A stretch of 64,000 nt of DNA from Burkholderia sp. Ac-20365 (GTDB lineage: Bacteria > Pseudomonadota > Gammaproteobacteria > Burkholderiales > Burkholderiaceae): contig NZ_JAAGPI010000003.1 of NCBI RefSeq assembly GCF_017104715.1, forward strand, positions 186,001-250,000, read 5' to 3'. Made by a program: the position numbers and the translations under genes. The notes beneath the pieces were generated by a model. The model did no database searches and was not told where the DNA came from. It was given only the letters and a program-made list of their open reading frames with translations. Numbering within the stretch: position 1 is the first letter of the stretch; each line of letters begins with the position of its first letter. This document shows positions 25,740-34,416 of this stretch, piece by piece.

Positions 25740-26783
25740 GTGAAAGCCGCTGTGCTACATCAGTACGACGAGTCACTGAGCCGCGAAGAATTCGTGCGCT
25801 ACGAAGATGTCGACGATCCAAAGATTGTCCGCCCAACCGATGTCATCGTCCGGATTGGCGGTGCGGGCGTGTGCCGAACCGACCTGCACGTCGTGGAAGG
25901 TATCTGGCGCAGCAAGGTGGATGTGCCGTTGCCCTATATCATGGGCCACGAAAACGCCGGCTGGGTCGAAGAGGTAGGGCGCGGTGTGGAGAGCGTGAAA
26001 GTGGGCGACCCGGTCATCTGCCATCCACTGGTGACGAGCGGACATTGCCTTGCCTGCCGCCGCGGCGACGATATGCACGCCACGGACAGCCGGTTTCCCG
26101 GTATCAACGCCAACGGTGGCTATGCCCAGTATCTGCTGACGGGTGAACGCTCGCTGATCCGGCTGCCGAAATCGCTCGCGCCAAAGGACGTTGCGCCTTA
26201 CACCGACGCAGGTTTGACGGCGTACCGCGCCGCAAAAAAAGCGTCGCGCCATTTGCTCCCTGGTCAATTTGCCGTCGTGATCGGCGCTGGTGGCCTGGGG
26301 CACATCGGTATCCAGGTCTTAAAGGCACTTTGCGCGGCTGAAATCATCGTGGTTGACCGATCCGATCTTGCACTGCAATTGGCTAAGGATTGCGGCGCGC
26401 ATCATACGGTCAAGGGGGATGGCAGCGAAGTCGAGTCCGTGCTTGAACTGACGGGTGGCAATGGCGCGGAAGCCGTCATCGATTTTGTCGGCGAAGGTGA
26501 CGCAATCGCAAACGGCCTCGCGATGACGCGCAACGCGGGGTTTTACTACATCGTCGGCTATGGCGGAAAGATCGAACTGCCGACCATCGACATGATCACC
26601 AGCGAAAAGACCATCGTCGGGAATCTGGTCGGCACCTACCCTGAGCTCGTCGAACTGATGGCGCTTGCCGAGCGCGGCCTCGTGCATCTGTCGACGCGGG
26701 AATACCGTCTGAGCGAGGCAAATCAGGCGCTCAAGGATCTGCATCACGGCAAGGTCAAAGGCCGGGCGGTGCTGATTCCATAA
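25740..26783 (+). CDS. Zinc-type NAD(P)-dependent alcohol dehydrogenase (MDR family)
   Basis: A 347-aa MDR dehydrogenase. GTG 25740 is chosen because AAAGGAGG sits ten bases upstream. The catalytic zinc ligands (Cys45 in Gly-Val-Cys-Arg-Thr-Asp, and His-Glu in Met-Gly-His-Glu-Asn-Ala) and the Gly-Ala-Gly-Gly-Leu-Gly-His nucleotide motif are present. The structural zinc loop is unusual: in Ser-Gly-His-Cys-Leu-Ala-Cys-Arg-Arg-Gly-Asp-Asp-Met-His-Ala, the first and fourth expected cysteines are Ser and Ala. It probably oxidises the alcohol made by the monooxygenase, as ADH genes beside propane monooxygenases do. It leads the sigma-54 operon with the CobW-like and WD40 genes. Confidence 0.88.
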   Translation: MKAAVLHQYDESLSREEFVRYEDVDDPKIVRPTDVIVRIGGAGVCRTDLHVVEGIWRSKVDVPLPYIMGHENAGWVEEVGRGVESVKVGDPVICHPLVTSGHCLACRRGDDMHATDSRFPGINANGGYAQYLLTGERSLIRLPKSLAPKDVAPYTDAGLTAYRAAKKASRHLLPGQFAVVIGAGGLGHIGIQVLKALCAAEIIVVDRSDLALQLAKDCGAHHTVKGDGSEVESVLELTGGNGAEAVIDFVGEGDAIANGLAMTRNAGFYYIVGYGGKIELPTIDMITSEKTIVGNLVGTYPELVELMALAERGLVHLSTREYRLSEANQALKDLHHGKVKGRAVLIP

Positions 26784-26808
26784 ATACTGTCGATCAGGTG
26801 ACCCTGGC

Positions 26809-27138
26809 ATGGAGGCAGCTTTGACTCCGGAGCGCAACGCGGCATCGCTTTTCGAGCGCATGCATCTGGTTATCGCACTCACCGACGTCAACTCCCGCCA
26901 TTTGAGCGGAGAAAGCAGACGTGCGGGCGCGGAGATCGAACTGGCGTGCGCACTGGCCAGTGAAGCACGCGACGGTGTCTCTCCAGAACGAGCGGCGCTT
27001 ATCGAGCAATTGCGCGAGCGTCTCAGCGAGGCCGACAGCGCGCTAAGGGCGATCGAATCCGATCGGGATCGACTTGCAAACGAACTGGCCCGTCTGGACA
27101 GTCAAACGCCGTCAGACACACGAGAGGCCCGGCAATGA
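26809..27138 (+). CDS. Small coiled-coil protein of unknown function
   Basis: A 109-aa protein, 25 bp after the ADH gene and overlapping the CobW-like start by ATGA, which supports it being real. The N-terminal ~55 residues are helical, and residues ~60-100 form a likely coiled coil rich in Glu, Arg and Leu. No family is recognised. No cysteines are present, so direct metal binding through Cys is unlikely. Its fixed place between a zinc dehydrogenase and a metal-chaperone-type GTPase suggests an adaptor, but that is inference only. Confidence 0.65.
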   Translation: MEAALTPERNAASLFERMHLVIALTDVNSRHLSGESRRAGAEIELACALASEARDGVSPERAALIEQLRERLSEADSALRAIESDRDRLANELARLDSQTPSDTREARQ

Positions 27139-28166
27139 AGCGGATCCCGGTTACCGTCATCACGGGCTTTCTCGGTGCTGGAAAAACCACACTGCTCAAT
27201 CGCATCTTGCGCGAGCAGCACGGTCGGCGCTATGCGGTGATCGTCAACGAATTCGGCGACATCGGCATCGACGGGGGGCTTGTCGTCGGCACGGAAGACG
27301 AGGTCATCGAACTGAACAACGGCTGCGTCTGCTGCAAGGTTCGCGGCGATCTGATTCGCGTGGTGTCGGGTCTGGTCAGGCGGAACGGCTTTGACGGGAT
27401 TCTGATTGAGACTTCCGGGCTGGCCGACCCCGCACCGGTGGTACAGACCTTCTTTATCGACGACGAGATCCGGCAGCGCACGCGGCTGGACAGCGTCATT
27501 TGCGTGGCCGATGGCGCACATCTGCAGGCGCGCCTCGCGGATAGCCGTGAGGCCGCGGAGCAACTCGCACAGGCCGATTTCGTGCTGGTCAACAAGATCG
27601 ATCTCATCGATGCGCCGGGTCTCGCTCTGGTTCAGGATGCCGTACGTCGCATCAACCCGGCTGCCGAATGGCTGACCAGCGTGCGTTGCGAGATACCGCT
27701 GGCCGCGCTGCTCGATCGCGGCGCGTTCGATCTGGCGCGCGTACCTTTTCGCACTTCGCCGGATGAGACCCGCGATGCGCCACGGGGCGAGCGGACTTAT
27801 CGCTACGTGCCGCATCGCGTTGGCGTCGGTGTCGGTGCCGCGATCGAACAAGGGCGCCATACGCACGGTATCGATAGCGTATCGCTGCGCGTAGAGCGGC
27901 CGCTCGACAGAACGCGCTTTCTCGCCTGGCTCCAGCAACTGGTGGTCGAGCAGGGCCAGGATCTGCTGCGCGCAAAAGGTATCGTCGATCTCGCGGGATC
28001 GCAGCGGCGCTTCGTGTTTCAAGGCGTGCACATGACGATGGATGCCGATTTCGACCGGCCCTGGCGAGACGGCGAGCACCGTGACAGCCGCCTGGTGTTT
28101 ATCGGTCGGAACCTTGACCGGAGCGAGTTGCGGGAGAGCATCGCGCACTGCGAGATCGACGCATGA
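27135..28166 (+). CDS. CobW/COG0523-family GTPase, putative metallochaperone
   Basis: A 343-aa G3E GTPase. The Walker A motif is Gly-Phe-Leu-Gly-Ala-Gly-Lys-Thr-Thr (residues 11-19), the metal-binding Cys-x-Cys-Cys is at 64-67 (Asn-Gly-Cys-Val-Cys-Cys-Lys), the Walker B region is Ile-Glu-Thr-Ser-Gly-Leu-Ala-Asp-Pro, and the guanine motif is Val-Asn-Lys-Ile-Asp. The C-terminal ~100 residues are a CobW_C-type domain. Such proteins deliver Zn, Co or Fe to client enzymes using GTP. Both gene ends overlap their neighbours by four bases, so it is tightly coupled to the coiled-coil and WD40 proteins. The likely client is the dehydrogenase upstream or the monooxygenase. Confidence 0.88.
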   Translation: MKRIPVTVITGFLGAGKTTLLNRILREQHGRRYAVIVNEFGDIGIDGGLVVGTEDEVIELNNGCVCCKVRGDLIRVVSGLVRRNGFDGILIETSGLADPAPVVQTFFIDDEIRQRTRLDSVICVADGAHLQARLADSREAAEQLAQADFVLVNKIDLIDAPGLALVQDAVRRINPAAEWLTSVRCEIPLAALLDRGAFDLARVPFRTSPDETRDAPRGERTYRYVPHRVGVGVGAAIEQGRHTHGIDSVSLRVERPLDRTRFLAWLQQLVVEQGQDLLRAKGIVDLAGSQRRFVFQGVHMTMDADFDRPWRDGEHRDSRLVFIGRNLDRSELRESIAHCEIDA

Positions 28167-29263
28167 ACGCGCCGCATGTTCTGATCGACCTGCTTGGGGC
28201 GTGTTGGGTAACCGACACGTGCGTCGTGGACGCCGTTTGGGACAGGTCGGGGAAATGCGCTGGCTTCGCATTAGGCGACGGCACGCTCGCGCTCGCGACG
28301 GGTGTCTGGGAGGGTGGCCCTCGACTCAATCCGCGCGAGAGCGGCGGCGTCGAATTCGTGCAGGCGCAAGCGCCGCCGGCGCCACTCGCGCGCTTCAGCG
28401 TGCATGAGGGCACATGCTTGGCTCTTGCCGCTGACGCCGCGGGTGGATTCCTCAGCGGTGGTGATGACGGCCGTCTTGTCCATCTGCGTCTTGACGGCAC
28501 GAGCGAACTCGTCGCGCACGAGCCGGACGCATGGATCGACCATGTGGCCGCGAGTCCGGTGTGTGGTCGGGCGTATGCGAATGGCCGCAGGGTTCAATGG
28601 CTGGGGCCGAAACCTGCGTGTCTGATGTTGCCTGGATCGGTCACTTCGCTTGCCTTCGATCCTGCTGGTACGCGCCTGGCGATATCCCATCAAGGTGGTG
28701 TGACGCTTTGGGCGGCCGATACGCTTCGCCAGCGTGAGCTCGCATGGCCGGGTTATCACCGTGCCGTGGCGTGGAGCCCGGACGGCCGCTATCTGGTGAG
28801 CGGCATGCAGGAGAACGCGCTGCATGGCTGGCGCTTGTCTGACGGGGCAGACATCGAAATGGGCGGCTATCCAGCGCAGCCGCGCTCGTTATCGTTTTCC
28901 GCGGATGGCCGCTTTCTCGCCACCAGCGGCGGCATGCGCGCCGTGTGCTGGCGCTTCGATCCGCCCCGTGCAAATGACGAGCCGCATGAATGCGGTATGG
29001 CGGGTAAGGCGCCGGTAAGCCGGGTAGCTTGCCATCCCGTCCATCCTCTGATTGCGGTCGGTTATCAAAGCGGCGCGGTGTTGCTATGTCAGCCTGGCAG
29101 TAGTGGCGTCCTGTTCATCAAAGGTTTCGGCGACAGTGCGATAAGCGCGCTGGTGTGGTCGCCGGACGGCCGGCGCCTCGCGCTGGGCACCGAGGCGGGC
29201 GAGTTGGCCCTTGTGTTTCTGCCGGACGAATTGTTTCGCTTCGGAAGCCCCGGTAATACATAA
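28163..29263 (+). CDS. WD40-repeat protein
   Basis: A 366-aa beta-propeller protein overlapping the CobW-like gene by ATGA. Recurrent blades are visible, such as [22 protein letters not shown], and [11 protein letters not shown], roughly every 40-45 residues, giving a seven-blade propeller. There is no signal peptide, so it is cytosolic and probably a scaffold. WD40 proteins next to CobW GTPases in bacterial alcohol or monooxygenase loci have no role that I know of. Confidence 0.85.
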   Translation: MNAPHVLIDLLGACWVTDTCVVDAVWDRSGKCAGFALGDGTLALATGVWEGGPRLNPRESGGVEFVQAQAPPAPLARFSVHEGTCLALAADAAGGFLSGGDDGRLVHLRLDGTSELVAHEPDAWIDHVAASPVCGRAYANGRRVQWLGPKPACLMLPGSVTSLAFDPAGTRLAISHQGGVTLWAADTLRQRELAWPGYHRAVAWSPDGRYLVSGMQENALHGWRLSDGADIEMGGYPAQPRSLSFSADGRFLATSGGMRAVCWRFDPPRANDEPHECGMAGKAPVSRVACHPVHPLIAVGYQSGAVLLCQPGSSGVLFIKGFGDSAISALVWSPDGRRLALGTEAGELALVFLPDELFRFGSPGNT

Positions 29264-29307
29264 AGGACAAAGCACCGCGTTTCTCACACCCATTCAGAGA
29301 GAGAGCC

Positions 29308-29511
29308 ATGAATAGCGGACGCACTTCTAAAGAGCAGTTTTTCGAACGCCTTGGCGCGATGGCCGACGAGATGAATGAAGCCTATGGCAAGGACTTCGCC
29401 TTGGGTGCGCTCATTCTTACGGCGCGCTTTGTCGCTGAAGGAAGAGATCCAGGTGACGCTGAGAAAAGCGTGATTATCACGGATGAGAACCGCGGCAGAG
29501 TTGCCACATAG
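29308..29511 (+). CDS. Small conserved-looking protein (67 aa), unknown
   Basis: The ATG follows a purine-rich AGAGAGAG stretch and the gene sits 44 bp after the WD40 gene on the same strand. The 67-aa product is helical and charged (Phe-Phe-Glu-Arg-Leu-Gly-Ala-Met-Ala-Asp-Glu-Met-Asn-Glu-Ala-Tyr) with one moderately hydrophobic segment (Phe-Ala-Leu-Gly-Ala-Leu-Ile-Leu-Thr-Ala-Arg-Phe). I do not recognise a family. It closes the ADH operon before the monooxygenase promoter region. Confidence 0.55.
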   Translation: MNSGRTSKEQFFERLGAMADEMNEAYGKDFALGALILTARFVAEGRDPGDAEKSVIITDENRGRVAT

Positions 29512-29608
29512 AAGATGTATCGCTTTGCTCGTTATATTTCAGGTAACAGTAAATAAGGTATGCGAAAGAATATAGATTTATCAGCCAGAATTTTCGATCG
29601 CATCTGAA

Positions 29609-29649
29609 CGTCCCAATATCGGACAGCATCGGGAAATAAGGTTGTCGCA
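29609..29649 (+). promoter_or_regulatory. Candidate activator-binding sites upstream of the monooxygenase promoter
   Basis: CGTCCCAATATCGGACAG (29609-29626) contains the dyad GTCC-N7-GGAC and matches a site upstream of the ADH promoter. TGTCGCA (29643-29649) is also shared, in inverse orientation. They lie ~85-125 bp upstream of the -24/-12 element. Confidence 0.45.
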
Positions 29650-29733
29650 GAACAAAACATGACGCACTGCGAGATTTTATTCGCATAAGCCTGGGTCCTC
29701 GCCCGGCTTGATATGGAGAAGAAGAAATACGCA

Positions 29734-29749
29734 TGGCACGTTTATCGCT
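29734..29749 (+). promoter_or_regulatory. Sigma-54 (-24/-12) promoter of the monooxygenase operon
   Basis: TGGCAC and a downstream GC with exactly 10 bp between GG and GC (TGGCACGTTTATCGCT). The -24 half is perfect and the -12 half is TCGC rather than TTGC. It lies about 75 bp upstream of the 27-codon peptide and about 235 bp upstream of the large-subunit gene. Confidence 0.75.
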
Positions 29750-29820
29750 CCATATGAGCAAGCCAATCCGAAAGCGTTGGCGTCAAGAAGTTCAAAAGGA
29801 AAAAATCAGGAGACGGCATC

Positions 29821-29904
29821 ATGAAGACCGGTTTTGCAAACCAGTCCTTCGATTCACTCTCCCGACTTTCGCTTGCTAACGAGACGGCCTGTCCGTGCTG
29901 TTGA
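29821..29904 (+). CDS. 27-aa peptide ending in Cys-Pro-Cys-Cys
   Basis: ATG 29821 has AGGAG eight bases upstream and opens a 27-codon frame ending TGT-CCG-TGC-TGT-TGA. The product begins Met-Lys-Thr-Gly-Phe, is Ser/Leu-rich in the middle and ends Ala-Cys-Pro-Cys-Cys. It lies between the sigma-54 promoter and the monooxygenase large subunit, so it would be the first translated frame of the transcript. Alternatives are a metal- or thiol-responsive leader peptide controlling downstream expression, a small metal-binding peptide, or a peptide precursor. A weak hairpin (CTGCC 29929-29933, GGCAG 29950-29954, then TTTT) follows. No family is recognised. Confidence 0.55.
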   Translation: MKTGFANQSFDSLSRLSLANETACPCC

Positions 29905-29981
29905 CTCTGGTCCTGGCGCTAGCCGGCCCTGCCCGAAGCGTCGCATTGCGGCAGTTTTCGAAATGGAACTAGGAGAGCTCA

Positions 29982-31652
29982 ATGTCTGATGGATTAACGC
30001 TGAACAAGATCACGTCCCAGCGCGGGATCAGTATTGGCGAAGCGGCACGCCGCGTCGCCGACCTCGGCTGGACTCCGAGTTACGTTCAGGAAGCGATGAC
30101 CTTCCCGACGGACTACAAGATCAGCAAGGCACCGCGCGACCCGATGAAACAGGTGCTGCGCTCATATTTCCCGATGCAGGAGGAAAAGGATAATCGCGTC
30201 TATGGCGCACTCGACGCGGCATTGCGCGGCGATATGTTCCGCAACGTCGAGCCCCGCTGGGTGGAATGGATGAAGCTGTTCCTCGCAATCATTCCGTTTC
30301 CGGAGATTTCGGCAGCGCGCTCGATGGCGATGCTCGGCCGTCTCGCACCCGGTGAAGAACTGCGCACCGGCTTCACGATGCAAATGGTCGACGAGTTCCG
30401 GCACTCCACGATCCAGATGAATCTGAAGAAGTGGTACATGGAGAACTATATCGACCCCGCCGGTTTCGATATTACCGAGGCAGCGTTTGGCAAGTGCTAC
30501 GCCACCACGATTGGCCGTCAGTTCGCCGAGGGGTTCCTCACCGGCGATGCGGTCACCGCTGCTAACGTCTTCCTGCAAGTGGTAGCCGAGACGGCCTTCA
30601 CGAATACGCTGTTTGTCGCGATGCCATCAGAAGCCGCCCGCAATGGTGACTATGCGTTGCCGACTGTGTTTCTTTCGGTGCAATCGGATGAAAGCCGTCA
30701 TATCGGCAATGGCCACTCGCTGGTGATGTCGATCATCAACGATCCGGACAATCATCTGCTACTCGAACGCGACCTGCGCTATGCGTTCTGGCAGAACCAT
30801 GCGATCGTCGACGCAGCTATCGGCACCTTCATCGAGTACGGCACTACCGACCGCGACAAGAACAAGGAATCGTACGCCGAGTTGTGGCACCGGTGGATCT
30901 ACGAAGATTACTACCGCACCTACATGCTGCCGCTCGAGAAGTACGGCATCAAGATTCATCACGACGACGTCGCTGCCGCGTGGGATCGGATCGTCAAGCA
31001 GAACTACGTGCATAAGGTGGCACAGTTCTTCTCTGTCGGCTGGCCTGTCAACTTCTGGCGCATCGAAGCGCAGACCGAAAAAGACTTCGAATGGTTCGAA
31101 CACAAGTACCCGGGTTGGTACGCCGAATTCGGCGACTACTGGAAGTGGTACGCGAAGAAGAGCGTGCCGGGTGAAACCAACATGCTGTTCGATCAGGAAA
31201 ACGGTTACGTGTATCCGCACCGTTGCTGGAGCTGTCTCGTGCCCTGTCTGATCCGGGAAGACTTCGTGGTCGACGAGGTTGACGGTCAGCTGTTCACGTA
31301 TTGCTCCGAACTGTGCCGCTGGACCCATAAGGTCGCGTTCGCGGACGAATATGAAGGCAGACCGACTCCGGCAATGGGGCGCTTCAGCGGGCGGCGTCAA
31401 TGGGAAGAGTGCTACCACGGCTGGGATCTGGCCGATTGCATCAAGGATCTCGGTTTCGTGCGCAGCGACGGCAAGACGCTCGTGCCGCAACCGCATCTAC
31501 GCTTCGATGACAGACAGATGTGGACGCTCGACCATGTGCGCGGCAACACGATCCAGAGCCCGCTCGTGTTGCTGCGGGGCATGACGCCGGAAGCGCGCGA
31601 AAAACACATCGCCGAGTATCGCGCCGGCTTCAAGATCAATCCGGTGAGTTGA
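29982..31652 (+). CDS. prmA: Soluble di-iron monooxygenase, hydroxylase large subunit (PrmA/MimA type)
   Basis: A 556-aa protein with AGGAG before the ATG. Di-iron motifs Glu138-x-x-His141 (Asp-Glu-Phe-Arg-His) and Glu237-x-x-His240 (Asp-Glu-Ser-Arg-His), about 100 residues apart, are the two halves of the four-helix bundle. A Cys-rich segment (Cys415, 418, 422, then Cys441, 445) matches the YHS-like zinc region of this subunit. The order large subunit, reductase, small subunit, coupling protein is that of PrmABCD/MimABCD propane, acetone or phenol monooxygenases. It would hydroxylate a small alkane, ketone or aromatic; the substrate cannot be fixed from sequence. The symbol follows that family. 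Confidence 0.9.
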   Translation: MSDGLTLNKITSQRGISIGEAARRVADLGWTPSYVQEAMTFPTDYKISKAPRDPMKQVLRSYFPMQEEKDNRVYGALDAALRGDMFRNVEPRWVEWMKLFLAIIPFPEISAARSMAMLGRLAPGEELRTGFTMQMVDEFRHSTIQMNLKKWYMENYIDPAGFDITEAAFGKCYATTIGRQFAEGFLTGDAVTAANVFLQVVAETAFTNTLFVAMPSEAARNGDYALPTVFLSVQSDESRHIGNGHSLVMSIINDPDNHLLLERDLRYAFWQNHAIVDAAIGTFIEYGTTDRDKNKESYAELWHRWIYEDYYRTYMLPLEKYGIKIHHDDVAAAWDRIVKQNYVHKVAQFFSVGWPVNFWRIEAQTEKDFEWFEHKYPGWYAEFGDYWKWYAKKSVPGETNMLFDQENGYVYPHRCWSCLVPCLIREDFVVDEVDGQLFTYCSELCRWTHKVAFADEYEGRPTPAMGRFSGRRQWEECYHGWDLADCIKDLGFVRSDGKTLVPQPHLRFDDRQMWTLDHVRGNTIQSPLVLLRGMTPEAREKHIAEYRAGFKINPVS

Positions 31653-31709
31653 GGAAAGCCTGCGATCCGGCGGCGCGCACGGTGCCGCCGGACGGCTCGG
31701 GAGACCAGC

Positions 31710-32792
31710 ATGAGCGACACGCAAGAGACGAGGCGAGAGATGGCGGCCACAAACGATGACAAGATATACCACACTGTTTGCTTCGAGCCGGTTGGAGTGC
31801 AGATGTCGGTGGCGGAGGGCGAGACCGTGCTCGATGCCGCGTTTCGTCAGGGCATCGCGGTGATGCATGGCTGCAAGGAGGGACAGTGCAGCAGTTGCAA
31901 ATCGCTGCTCGTCGAGGGCGACGTTGAGCTGAAGAAGTATTCGACCTTCGCACTGCCCGACTACGAACGCGAGTCCGGCCATATCTTGCTATGCCGCACA
32001 CTCGCCTATAGCGACCTGACCGTCGAACTGCTGAATTACGACGAAGATCTGATGCGCCGCTCGATTGCGGTAAGCGAATATGATGCAACGCTTACGAAGA
32101 TCACGGCGCTCACGCACGACATCAGACTGCTGGAAGTGAGGCTTACGAGGCCGTTGCGCTTTTGGGCCGGCCAGTATGTGGATCTGACGATTCCGGGCGC
32201 GGACATCACACGCTCGTTCTCGATGGCCAATACGCCTGACGGTCAGTCGGAACTGCAATTCATCATCAAGAAGTATCCCAACGGGGCCTTCTCGTCGCAA
32301 CTGGATGGCGGCCTGAGGCCAGGCGACAGGCTGGTCGCAAAGGGGCCGTACGGCACGTGTTTCCGGCGCGAAGACCAACCCGGACCGATGGTGCTGGTGG
32401 GTGGAGGGTCGGGGATGTCGCCGTTATGGTCGATCCTCAATGATCACCTGCAAAGCGGCGAAGAGCGCCCGATCCGCTTTTTCTACGGTGCACGCAGCCG
32501 GCGCGATCTGTTCTATCTCGACGAGTTTGCGGATATGGAGAACAGGCTGCCGGACTTCCGCTTCATTCCTGCGCTCTCGAATGCCGAACCGGACGACGGC
32601 TGGACGGGCGAGACTGGCTTCATTCACGAAGTAGTAGGCCGTACCTTGCGCGACGAAGCGCTCACCGGTGATATCGACGCCTACGCATGCGGTCCCACTT
32701 CGATGATAGAAGCAGTGATGCCGGTGCTGCAGATGGCGGGTGTCGCACCGGAGCGTCTGTATTTCGACAAGTTCACGCAGGCCATTCGCTGA
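31710..32792 (+). CDS. prmB: Di-iron monooxygenase reductase (2Fe-2S, FAD)
   Basis: A 360-aa reductase, GGGAG before ATG. The N-terminal plant-type ferredoxin domain carries Cys55-x4-Cys60-x2-Cys63 and Cys95. A ferredoxin-reductase domain follows, with the FAD motif Arg-Ser-Phe-Ser-Met (about 165) and the NAD-binding Gly-Gly-Gly-Ser-Gly-Met-Ser-Pro (about 233), then Tyr-Ala-Cys-Gly-Pro near 330. It passes electrons from NADH to the di-iron centre. The gene lies 57 bp after the large subunit and 60 bp before the small subunit, in the PrmABCD order. Confidence 0.9.
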   Translation: MSDTQETRREMAATNDDKIYHTVCFEPVGVQMSVAEGETVLDAAFRQGIAVMHGCKEGQCSSCKSLLVEGDVELKKYSTFALPDYERESGHILLCRTLAYSDLTVELLNYDEDLMRRSIAVSEYDATLTKITALTHDIRLLEVRLTRPLRFWAGQYVDLTIPGADITRSFSMANTPDGQSELQFIIKKYPNGAFSSQLDGGLRPGDRLVAKGPYGTCFRREDQPGPMVLVGGGSGMSPLWSILNDHLQSGEERPIRFFYGARSRRDLFYLDEFADMENRLPDFRFIPALSNAEPDDGWTGETGFIHEVVGRTLRDEALTGDIDAYACGPTSMIEAVMPVLQMAGVAPERLYFDKFTQAIR

Positions 32793-32852
32793 CGGCATCT
32801 GACACAGCGCCTGTTCGAAGTGTCTATAACCGAAACACGAAGGAGGACTAAC

Positions 32853-33935
32853 ATGAGTACGTTAGCAGAGCAGTCGCCGGTGAAATCGGGTGCGGCTGGA
32901 GCGGCCCAGTTTGCTGGTTGGGATAGCCGTAAATACAACTACTTCGAGCCGAAGGGCCGCAAGGCGAGCCACTACGAAGACATGACCGTGGATGTGCAGC
33001 CCGACCCGAACCGATATCTGCTGCAAGACTGGATTCTCTCATTCGCTGACGGCACGCCGACGTATTCACAAACTTGGACGGCGGCCAAAAGCTCTGACTG
33101 GCACAAGTTCCGCGCTGTCGACGAAGAATGGGAGCGCACGCATTACCAGCGTCAGTCGACCATCGTTGGCATGATCACCGGGGCGATCCAGAATGCGCGC
33201 CGCTCGGGTGCGGTGAAGCGCTTCGACAAGACGTGGCTCAAGGTGCTGGAAGCACATCTCGGCGCGTACAAACACGCGGAGTTCGGTCTGGGCACATCCA
33301 CGATGCATGCGCAACGCTATGGCTTTACCCAGATGATCAATAGCGCGATCCTCACGAACGCGTCGTACAAACTGCGCTTCGCTCAGGACCTGACGCTTTA
33401 CCTGGGTGAGATTGCATTGGATCTTCCCAATCTCGATCTCGATGCCGGCAAGCAGCACTGGCTGACCGACCCAATCTGGCAGGACACGCGCCGGGCAGTG
33501 GAAGCGATCGGCGGGGCCACCGATTTCCTCGAAAAGTACTTTGCCGTGAACGTTGTTTTCGAGCCGCTCGTGGCAGATCTGTTTCGCAGCGGTTTCATCA
33601 TGCAGGTGGCAGCCGCGCAGAACGATTTTCTGACACCGACGGTCGTGTCTGCGGCGGAAGGCGACTACGAGCGCAATCTGGCCAATTCCGTTGAACTGTT
33701 CCATATGCTCGCTAACGACCCGCAGTACGGCGAAACCAATCGCAAGCTGTTCGGCGAATGGTTGGAAAAACACGGTGCACTCGCATCAGCGGCAGCAAAG
33801 CAGTTGCAGCCAATCTGGTCGCTTCCGCATGTGAAGACAGCGCAGTTCAACGACTGTCTGAACAGCGCGATAGAACGCGCGGAGATGATAGCGAGAGAAA
33901 TCGGCGTTCACTTTCCTTCGTCGATACGCGCCTGA
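32853..33935 (+). CDS. prmC: Di-iron monooxygenase hydroxylase small subunit
   Basis: A 360-aa protein with a strong AGGAGGA site before ATG 32853. It is ferritin-fold, related to the large subunit but lacking the Glu-x-x-His di-iron ligands, as expected for the structural beta subunit. Recognisable segments are Arg-Lys-Tyr-Asn-Tyr-Phe-Glu-Pro-Lys near the N-terminus, Ile-Leu-Ser-Phe-Ala-Asp-Gly-Thr-Pro, and Val-Asn-Val-Val-Phe-Glu-Pro-Leu-Val near 240. It pairs with the large subunit in the hydroxylase dimer. The length is typical (350-370 aa). Confidence 0.88.
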   Translation: MSTLAEQSPVKSGAAGAAQFAGWDSRKYNYFEPKGRKASHYEDMTVDVQPDPNRYLLQDWILSFADGTPTYSQTWTAAKSSDWHKFRAVDEEWERTHYQRQSTIVGMITGAIQNARRSGAVKRFDKTWLKVLEAHLGAYKHAEFGLGTSTMHAQRYGFTQMINSAILTNASYKLRFAQDLTLYLGEIALDLPNLDLDAGKQHWLTDPIWQDTRRAVEAIGGATDFLEKYFAVNVVFEPLVADLFRSGFIMQVAAAQNDFLTPTVVSAAEGDYERNLANSVELFHMLANDPQYGETNRKLFGEWLEKHGALASAAAKQLQPIWSLPHVKTAQFNDCLNSAIERAEMIAREIGVHFPSSIRA

Positions 33936-33981
33936 GTGCGCTGCACGAATCATTCAGACCAACCGCGCAGAGGAGTACGCC

Positions 33982-34335
33982 ATGTCAGTGCATACCGCCA
34001 ACATTTTCAAGTCAATGAAGGACGTCCGCTTCGAGCAGACCATCTCCCATCAGTGTGGCGTGACGATGAACGACAGTGTCGAGGCCCGGGCAATTGCCGA
34101 GCTGATGTCCGCCAAGCCGGGCATCACGGTGACCTATCTTCCCGCGATGATCCGCATCGACGGGCAGGGCAAGATCGAGTTCAAGATGAGTGAAATCAGC
34201 GAAGCGCTCGGCCGCGAGATGACGCCGCATCTCTTCGAGATATCCACCTCGACCCATTACGGAAGAATGGTGATGATCGACGACGAGACGGTCGTACTGT
34301 TCGGCAATATGGACGATGCGATGGCTTACGAGTGA
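33982..34335 (+). CDS. prmD: Di-iron monooxygenase coupling/effector protein (MmoB/DmpM family)
   Basis: A 117-aa protein with GAGG upstream. It has the cofactorless effector-protein fold: Gly-Val-Thr-Met-Asn-Asp-Ser-Val-Glu-Ala-Arg-Ala-Ile-Ala-Glu-Leu, then Val-Thr-Tyr-Leu-Pro-Ala-Met-Ile-Arg-Ile-Asp-Gly, and a C-terminal strand with Gly-Arg-Met-Val. It binds the hydroxylase and gates oxygen activation. It completes the four-gene enzyme set. Confidence 0.88.
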   Translation: MSVHTANIFKSMKDVRFEQTISHQCGVTMNDSVEARAIAELMSAKPGITVTYLPAMIRIDGQGKIEFKMSEISEALGREMTPHLFEISTSTHYGRMVMIDDETVVLFGNMDDAMAYE

Positions 34336-34416
34336 GCGAACCCACCACCAGCTATATACGCGGCCGGTTTCGTGCAAGGACGACGGGCCGCTCGCGCAAC
34401 CAAGGAGACGAATGCC

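Noticed and set aside
27102..28271. A 389-codon minus-strand open frame
   Set aside because: It is antisense to the CobW-like gene, which has clear motifs; codon-position bias explains the opposite frame.
29929..29958. Hairpin and T4 as a full terminator between the peptide and the large subunit
   Set aside because: The stem has only five base pairs and a 16-nt loop; listed only as a possible attenuator.
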